NCBI GenBank assembly: GCA_031216915.1
Contig: CM062297.1
Coordinates: forward strand, 829,958,786 to 830,022,785
DNA: 64,000 nucleotides
From: Pictodentalium vernedei
Lineage: Eukaryota; Mollusca; Scaphopoda; Dentaliida; Dentaliidae
Direction: 5' to 3'
The translations under genes and the position numbers were made by a program. The notes beneath the pieces were generated by a model, which saw only the letters and a list, made by a program, of their open reading frames with translations, made no database searches and had not been told where the DNA came from. Position 1 is the stretch's first letter. Every line of letters starts with the position of its first letter. Shown here one piece after another: positions 46,101 through 55,200 of the stretch.

Positions 46101-49100
46101 GTCGTTGCGTAAGGTATAACAAACTGACCATGTGAATTATGTTACAACGTTTCCACTTAAGAACCTCCCAAAGAACAGTCGAAAGATCACCATTGGTCAC
46201 TTCAGCCCCTTACCCCCACTCTCGAGGGTTATCAAATACTTTAGGGCCCAACTCCAACCCCCATCAAGTAGGACTATGCCCCTTTCTCATAACTTTGAAA
46301 CATTTGAAAAAAAAATTGCCATTCTATAGTCGTTCGTTATTTGGCTGTTAGATCTAGCACGAAGGGTATCATCGATTAATTAAACATGTGACAAACGACT
46401 AACGTTCCTACAAGGACGGGTCGAAGGGTGACACACGTGTTTTAATTATATTTAATTATACAATTAGCCTAAGCGATTCTCAGTGGGACACTTCTTTGGC
46501 ATATTACTAGTAAGCGTAAAATATCCCCACGTTATCTTCAGTTAATTAATCTCGCAATGACTAGCACTTATAGATTGATTCCAATCGACAAGGCTAACAA
46601 GTATATTATTTCTCGAGATAACATATGTATAGGGCACGCTAATTTTATCTTCAGAAATGTCGCGTGCCAAGTTTATGTATCTTGAAATATTGTATCTTAT
46701 CCCAAGACAAGGTATAACGTGTGGAAAACAAGCTAGTTCAGAGAGACTAGGGTTTCAGCCATATAGGATACGCCATAATGGGATCTCGTGCGAGTGGAAT
46801 GGCTGGGTAATCCACGGAACTCGGTTGTACGCTACTATTGTCAGATTAGGTGGACGCAGGAGAGCTACAGGCCGGAATCCATAGAATAAATTACGAACGC
46901 AAGTAAAAGCTTAGTTTAGATGTCGTTAGCGAGGGTCGACTTGCACCTGTCTCAAAATGTAGGCTATTTTATTGTGGTATTAACCCTTAACGCAGAGGTT
47001 GATAGCGTAGTAGCCTGCTTTTAGTATCAGAGTGTTTCGAATATCTACAAAAAGTCGATGAGTGGCAACTCGTTCAAGCATGGAAGCACATTTTGAAGTT
47101 GCGAGTTCTGCCATGAACTGTGTGAATTCCAAAAGGACAGGAACATTCAAGGGGAGTTCTTTCAAAGGACACATGTGTAAGGTATGTGACGTAGACCTGC
47201 TAAACTAGCCGACCGAGTGGATGAACTGAATCCAATCAGGACCCCGGGCTGTCAGAGCTACACAGACACAAAAGTTAAGACTCAGTTTATGAAGCTCCTG
47301 TTGCGAGCCCGCGACAGTGACATTCTCAAGGTGTACTATAGCGACAGTACAGGTCTACGGGTAAAGTGAAATTAATGAACATCTGTTTAACCTATGTGAT
47401 AAATCTTGAACAATTAATTTTTTTCAGTTCTTGTCTCAAAAACATAGGTTATGACCCCTCATTTGAGACAAAAAATGAAAAAAATAATGAAAATGAACTG
47501 GCGATTTTTGAGAATAGCGCTGGCCGGTTTTGGACGTTACGTTGGGTAAAGGGTTAAATGTGTTGAATATGGACATCAGTTTAATTTAAATGTAAATCAA
47601 AGAATCATCGTTACTTTTGATATTGTTTCCTTTACGCAGCTTGAAGTGATTAGAATTCACACCTAACGAAGAACGAACCTATTTCGAGTTCACTTGGCAG
47701 GGAAGAAAATTATAGTGCGGGCCCAACTTAGCTCTGCAAGCCGAGTTTAGCCTGTCCACGGATTCCGATCCTCCTTATTGGCTCGTCCAACACTATTTTG
47801 AATGGAGAAGCTAAACAAACCCATGTCACATCCCACCTCCTACGCGGATAAAGGTGTTGTCAAAATCTATACAATTATTTTTATACAATTTGGGTATTTT
47901 AATGTCTGAATTTCTGTGTGCATGATGTATTTTTTCTCCAAAGACAATCGTGATCATCACGATGCACGAAAAACCGGAGGAAAACCAAGAAACTGGAACA
48001 AGTGTTTTTTATATGAATGGAACCTGGTCAGTAGTGCCTACGTACTCTCGCCATCTTCACCAGTGCCGGAGGCCCCTGACAAAAGCCTTCTTGCGAATTT
48101 CAGCCCAGATGTATCGATAGACCACTCTACATTTTTTTAAAACATAAAAAATCACGGGGCCCCAAATGGGGTCCGGATCCCAGGTCAGTAGCCCCATTAG
48201 CCATCGGGGAATATTTGGGGTGTTTAGAGGGGCCAAATCTGGTACCATTTTCGAATAGCCTTTGGCCATCACTTTTTCCAAATTCAATCCAAACATTTTT
48301 CAACCTCAGTCCCCATTCAATACAAAATTCGATTCACAATTGGTGTCCTGAACTGACCAGTCATAAACCCTCGAAAAGGCAAGAGCTACCACCAAACTAA
48401 AGAGGCATAGAAACATCTGAAGTCAAGGGCAAACAACAAGTTCTTCTTTAACCCTCAGGGGGCCATTTCTGAATTTGATCACTTCTCACTATAACAAAGC
48501 ATGTGCCCGAAAAGGCAGTTTCAAACACACTTGCACATAACATTCAGTGGACTCTGGTATGCAAGTCTCGGCTGCCTATGTGAGAAACCAAGACAGTCGC
48601 AAAGTTCCAGACTGTTGTGACTTTCAAGACGTGTTCTCAGTTCCATTTGAAGGTAATATTTCGCGCGCTTTGTGTTTCCTCTCATCCCAAACAAATTCAC
48701 ACAGAGGGCAGAATAATCCCCAGACATTGCTAAGATGGGCGACAGCAGATATTTTTTAAACCGTACTTTCGCGACGCCCATTTTAAGATACATGAAGGAC
48801 CAATACATATGCTTGTATGTGAGGACGTTAAATAATTTATAACAGGGTTGCACCTCTATCATCCAACTGATTAATTAAACAATTAATCAAGTGATGGTGT
48901 TAATCGTCGCATGTAAGAACGCGCAGAACATCATCATTGAATACGCGGTAAAACTCGTGACCGGCAGGTAAAGGTTAAAGAGAGGTGAAGATGTATTTTA
49001 GAATTGCGTACTTAATTATTCAAATCTGTGATACTTAAACTGTTTGTGAAGTATCTGTCGTAAAACTATTTTCAGTAAGACATTTAAATGTTGAAAAATG

Positions 49101-52100
49101 TCAGTATATTTGCGAGCTTTCTTTCTGAACACTAAAGCTAAAATAAAGTCATATCTTACCTGTCCACTAAATACATCCAATTTGCACGAACCCAGTCCCA
49201 TACCAGAGCAGCTCCAACTGGATTATCAGAAATATATGCAATCACTGAAAAGAAATCTTGACCTCTGACCTTATTTTCATCTTTTGTATATTCCAAAAAT
49301 CTACAAAAAGAAGTAATTAAATACTAACTGTCTCATTGATTTGCAACAAAATAGACACACTGTGCACTTTCAACACGAGAGGCCGCTTTTCCGGTCCAGG
49401 AACACGATACGTCATAATTTCATTAAATGGGATGCAGTGGCGTAGATAAATGGGGGGGTGGAGGGGGGGGGGGGGGGTGGGGGGGGGGGTGGGGGGGGGA
49501 GTTTTGTCGAACATTTTTTGGGACCATTATTAGGCGAATTTATGCCTAATAACATTAAAATGCTGGCTTTGGGGATAAAACATGCCATGTTGGGTAAATT
49601 TGGGGTAAAAAGATCAATTTTCAGTACATTTGCAGTAAACAACAGATTCTTTCTGTTTGTTTGGGTTTTTGTTGTTGTTACACTGTCGGACAATTTTCGG
49701 TCTGTCGGAAAATTGTGGGCTTGCCCCTCCGCCAGCGAAAAGCTATCTACTCCACTGATGGGATGGCTACTAAGTGAACGTGTGTGGTAGAACAGTTAAT
49801 ATTTTCAACGTGCAGCCCGAAGGCTGCACGTAAAGAATATTAATTGCTCTACCCCCAAATAATGGATATGGACTCTTCCAATTTCTGCCATTTAACTGGC
49901 ATGGAAGATACCACCATTGTTGAAAGGTGTAATAATTTTGAAGTACAAATACTATAAATATCCATCCCCTTGCAATACATTGGTTAGCATATGCGACTCA
50001 TTGGAATGGTGGCATTACTCAAGGTGGCATAAATTTCTATCATTGTGAACAAACACACATACATGAAGACTAACTTTGTTAAACTTCCCCTGCATACCCA
50101 TTCAACAAGGCCGTTATAAAGATTATTCAATTTTCTGTTGTCATTCAACAAAAAATTTTCCTAATGACAAAAATCAACAATGCAAAAAGTTTATACGAAC
50201 AGTTTTTCAAAGTCTAACATGAGGCATAACTGTAAGAATGCATGGACAGAACTCGCAATATGTGGATACCCTTTCACCCATATTAGTCTACCACCGCAAC
50301 ATGGATACGAGGTATAATACTATAAGGTAAAATATTAAATTTGTTAAATTTGCCCTGCAAGGGTCGTAACTCTGGTATGAATGCGTGGACAAAACGCTCG
50401 ATTTGTGGATATCATTTCCCCTATCTGGTCTATCGTCATACCAAAGGCAATCAAAAACGACAACCGTTGACGGAGTTATAATACAAACTGTTTGTACGGA
50501 CGGACGGACGGACGGACGGACGGACGGACATTCCAACATTTCGGGTTTATGGGCTACCAAAAAAACATTTTATAAGTCCAAAACCTTATTTTACCCAGAA
50601 CCCCACCCCCTCCACCCTATAACTTATATTTAACCCTAACCCCACCCCTCCATCCAAAAACCACACCCTAACCCTAGACCTATCCCACCCTGACCCTAAA
50701 ACCCCCACCCCCACCCCCTGACCCTAACCCCCACCCCCAGGACCTAATCCCCAACCTTAAGCCCTACTCTGGGGCTAACCCTAACCCCACCCCACCCCAC
50801 CCCATCCTGACCCTAACCCCACCCTAGCCACACCAATAGGATTAGGGGGTATTTTTCGGTTTAGGGGCTACTAAAACTAAAATCCCACCCTGACCCCAAT
50901 CCCACCCCCCCCCGGGACCTAACCCCCAACCTTAATCCCTACTCTGGGGCTACCCCTAACCCCACCCCACTCCTAACCCTAACACTACCCTAATTTGGAG
51001 GTAGCCCCTAATAATAATAGCCCCTAAATCCCCAAAGGACGGCGGACGGACGGACGGACGGACGGACGGACGGACGGACGGACGGACGGCTATTCTTAAA
51101 AACGGGTGCTGTGGGCTTAATTTTTTGCGGAAACTATGATCATTTTAAAACGTTCGGACAACCGCTAAAAAGTCGGTTCTTACGGAACTTTTTTGGGGAG
51201 AATAGACATGGTTAAATCCCCCAAGATAAACCTGAAGAGAGGGCAACGCTAACCCAAGCCGTTAATTGACCATACACCTTAACATAAACTCCAAAAATGG
51301 TTACAAAGCGATTCTTGCCTCATAAGTCTCATATTTAGACATTAACCTCAGAATATTTGTACGTAAGCTCATTGTCTTGAAGTAAGCTCATAATGCCTGT
51401 CCGCGCAAAAAAAAACAAAAACAACTCGTAACTCCCGTATTATTTCCCGGACGGACGGCAAGACGGAGACCTCGACTATATACTCACCAAACCCCAAAAG
51501 GACGTCGGGGCCATAATACCAACAGGTAGTGTAATCAGCTCCGATACTTTAATAATTATCTATAGCGTTTGTAATGCAGTATTTGGTGAACCAATGCACA
51601 ATATTTTTTGCCAAGGTCAGACTACTTGTCCTCACTCCAGTCAGGGCCTTCGCTAAAACTGCTCATCCCTTGGATGTAATACCAAAATCAACAACCCGCT
51701 GATAATTCGCATAATGAATATGAAGGCTGAAGCGTCATCAGGAAAAAAAATAATTGAATGTTCAATGATGCCCCCTGATGTGATATTCCGGTACACGGAG
51801 ACGTCCTGTAGCAACGTTGTCTTCAAAATAAACGTGCTATGTAAGTGAGTAATAACTGTATTTGCAAAAGACCTTATTATACATGTTTATAACATAATTG
51901 CCCAAGAAACAACAAATAGTATAAATATTATATTACATCTAGGATTTATGAAGTTACATATTTCTCTTCAGCAGGAAGGTGACATAGCCAGCTGGCTGTA
52001 TTACTGCCACCCACCCCAGGAAAAGGGAAAATGGAGAGTATGGGAAAAAAAAAGAAAAAAGTGGGAGATAAAAAAGCAACGAATGAGGAAAAAAGTGAAG

Positions 52101-52133
52101 AGAGAGAGAGAGAGAAAGAGAGAGGGAGAGGAG

Positions 52134-52214
<81 letters not shown>

Positions 52215-55200
52215 GAGAATCAGCTACAACTGAAAATAACATGTATAGTAGAAAAAAAAAAAATAAAATAAAAATATATAAGGAATGATCTCTGCAGTCC
52301 TGGTGATAGGTGGAATTTAGTTTCTTTCTTGCACTGAGAAAGGGGGAATACATGGGAATGTGACATTTTGCCCAGAGCCACCTTAGAGGTTTTAGTTCCT
52401 CGTTGGCAGTTTGTTTTCTGGAGTTTTCAGGAATCAACCCTAATTAATAAGGATTTATCGGGCTTATTTCAGTGAGTGTGTTGTGTCGCAGAAGTCGGTA
52501 CTTCCCGACATTCATGGCATGATCTGTTACTGCATTTGAAAGAGGCTTCATACGAGTCTTGAAACGTGTTAGTCATCTTTTTTTTTAACCGTGCTCGTGG
52601 TAAATTTCGAACTAGTGGGTCAATGTCATTCCACATTTTTGGAAATGTGTGTAAGGGGAGATTTGCCGTGAACTGTGTTCGGGCTTGAGTTGTCTTATCT
52701 CGCCTCTGTGTCTGGTAATCCTGTCGGTTTCGTTCTTGTTAAGATTATATAGACTATATAACGATAGTGGTAAGCTGCTGTGGCCCCACTCATGCATAAA
52801 TAATAGGATATTTAGCTTATATAGATCGTCCAGTTTTAGGATTTTATTTTTCTTGAATAGGGGCTCAGTATGTGTGTTGTACTTTTTATTGTTTATTATT
52901 CGAATGTCACGTTTTTGAAGGATACTTAATTTGTTTACAGCCGGCAAGTGCCCCCAAATGTGTATTGCATACATCAAATGACTTTGCACTAGCGTAAATA
53001 CAGAATTTTCAGGGTATCGAATGGTAGAAACTTTTTTACTCTATTAATAGCCCAGACGGATTTAGCTATCTTTGAGCTCAGATGAGAGATGTGGTGCTTG
53101 AAATTTAAGTTTTCGTCTAAATCAACACCGAGAAATTGGACTGTTTGGACTTCGTTTTTTTTTGTTCCCTACTTATATTACATGTTTATTGTTTATAGTT
53201 ATGGGAGTGGCAACTAAGTCCCATGTGTCATGTGGGGGATGTAGTAGCATGCATCTTGTTTTGGTGGCATTGAGTGACAGTTTATTCGCGGAGTACCAGT
53301 CTGCAATTTTGTCAAGTTCCTTATTTGTTGTTTCTGTCAATATGTCTAGGTTGTTGTCGGTCGTTGATATCGTAGTGTCGTCGGCAAAAGACAGAAGGTT
53401 TAGAAGTGTTGATTTACTGATGTCATTGACATATATCAGAAAGAGAAGTGGCCCCAAGACTGAGCCCTGGGGGACTCCACATGTTATATTTTCAAAAGTC
53501 TATGAACACTCTTTTTACTGTACATACTGTTTTCGACCTGACAAATAACTCCTAAACCATGAATTAGGTATCCCCCTTATTCCATAGTATTTGAGTTTAT
53601 GTAAGAGTATAGAATGATCTGTAGTATCAAAGGCTTTGGAAAAGTCAAAGAAAACTGATAAAGTTCGGTTCTTTGTGGGCTTGTCATTGTTCAGGGAAAC
53701 GTTGTGGATGAGTTGTAATATAACATGTATTGTAGAGTGTTTTTTTCTGAATCCAAATTGAAACTGATATAAAATGTCATGTGCCGATAAAAGATTTAAC
53801 AGGCGATTATACATTATCTTTTCCATAATTTTAGAGAATGCTGGAAGTATTCTGATAGGCCTGTAGTTGTTAAAAATACTGGAATCTCTCCCTTTGTGGA
53901 TAGGAGTCACCTTCGCTATTTTTAGTCCGTCGGGTATTACACCGGATGAAAATGTAAGATTTATTATGTGTGTTAGATGTCCAGTTATTTCTGATATAGT
54001 TTCTTTAAGTAACTTCGTGGACATATTGGTGCAGTCTTTACTTGTTTTAGTACGGAAATTCTTTACTGTTATGATAACTTCCTGTAGATCTGTTGGGTAG
54101 GCGAAAACGGACGACGAATTATTATTATTATTATTGTTGTTGTTATTGTCGCCGTGAGAATTGTTGTCAATACGGATGTTGTTGCTGTTGTTGTTGTTAG
54201 TTAGGTTGGCGTTGTTAGTGTTATTATCCTTCAAGAAGTCCAGGAAGTGTTTGGTTGAGGGGGTATCTGCTCACTAGTGACTTTACCGATGTTGGAGAAG
54301 AATGAATTAAATTTATTTGCGATTGATTTGTTATCGGTTAACTGGTTATCGCCGTCAATGAAAGATGACGGTCCACAAAGTACACAGTTTGGGTTATTAA
54401 TAGCACGCTTAATGATCTCCCATGTTTTTTTCTGTCGTATATATTCTGTGTTAAAGCTGTGTTATAGTAATTGACTTTACATGTTCCTTTTAGCTTATTA
54501 AACTCTCGATTTATATATTCTGACATTGTCGTCTGTCGGAGACCGAAGTTTCTTCATGTAGAGTTTGTGTTTCTGGAATGATGAATTTAGAAGGCCTGTT
54601 GTCATCCAGGGTTCTCTCCTAATTTTATCTTGCTAGTGTTAATGATTATTAGGGCGAACGCTTCTTCAAACGCTCTTTGATAGATGGTCTGAAGATTCGA
54701 ATATGCAGCAATGGGCGATGTTTCATTTACCACGCTTGAAAAATCGGAGGCTGAAAGCAATCTTTTAAAGTGATTGACATTTACATTTTTGAAGGGCCTT
54801 GTTGGATGGGGATGGGGGGGGGGGGGGGGCAATGTGGGATTGGGTAACATCCTATTTTCACCTATCAGAAAAGTAGCAAAGTGATCGCTTATGTCTGTGA
54901 TTATAATCCCCGATCGTAATACTTTTCCAGTAGTACTGCATAAAATGTGATCTATTAGCGTGGCCGAATGGTCTGTTACTCTCGTCGGTTTTGTGATTAC
55001 CGGGAGAAATCCTGCACTGAATACACTATTTACGTATTGGTTAGTTTTGGGGTGGTTATGGAAGTTTAGTAAATCAAGGTTAAAGTCACCCATTTGGGGA
55101 TTTAACGACACTTTCGACAGCCAGGGTCGCCCTGTGTCTGATGGTTTTACGAGTGGAGGAAGCCGGAGAGAACCACAGAGCTGCAGGGCGCACCTGTCAG

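Larger units (their letters stand above)
52480..55097 (-). mobile_element. Non-LTR retrotransposon (LINE), 5'-truncated and inactive
   Basis: Minus-strand order: endonuclease C-terminal part, linker, reverse transcriptase, C-terminal part, 3' region. The endonuclease fragment begins at GDFNLDLL, so roughly the first half of that domain is missing. The clade is likely CR1/L2/Jockey-like by motif pattern (KPTRVTDHSATLIDHIL; GVPQGSVLGPLLF; FADDT), not resolved further. The 5' edge joins directly to a SINE in the same orientation (55098-55395). It lies in an intron of the aminopeptidase gene, in the sense orientation. Confidence 0.92.

Noticed and set aside
47916-48296. Frames around 47916-48140 (+) and 48057-48296 (-) as host exons
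   Set aside because: They overlap antisense to each other, lack splice context and show no known motif.
49412-49790. Proline-rich or glycine-rich frames across 49450-49500
   Set aside because: Translations of a poly-G tract with no support as coding sequence.
51946-52437. 163-residue minus-strand frame and overlapping charged plus-strand frames
   Set aside because: Produced by the (GA)n/(GAAA)n tract; low complexity only.
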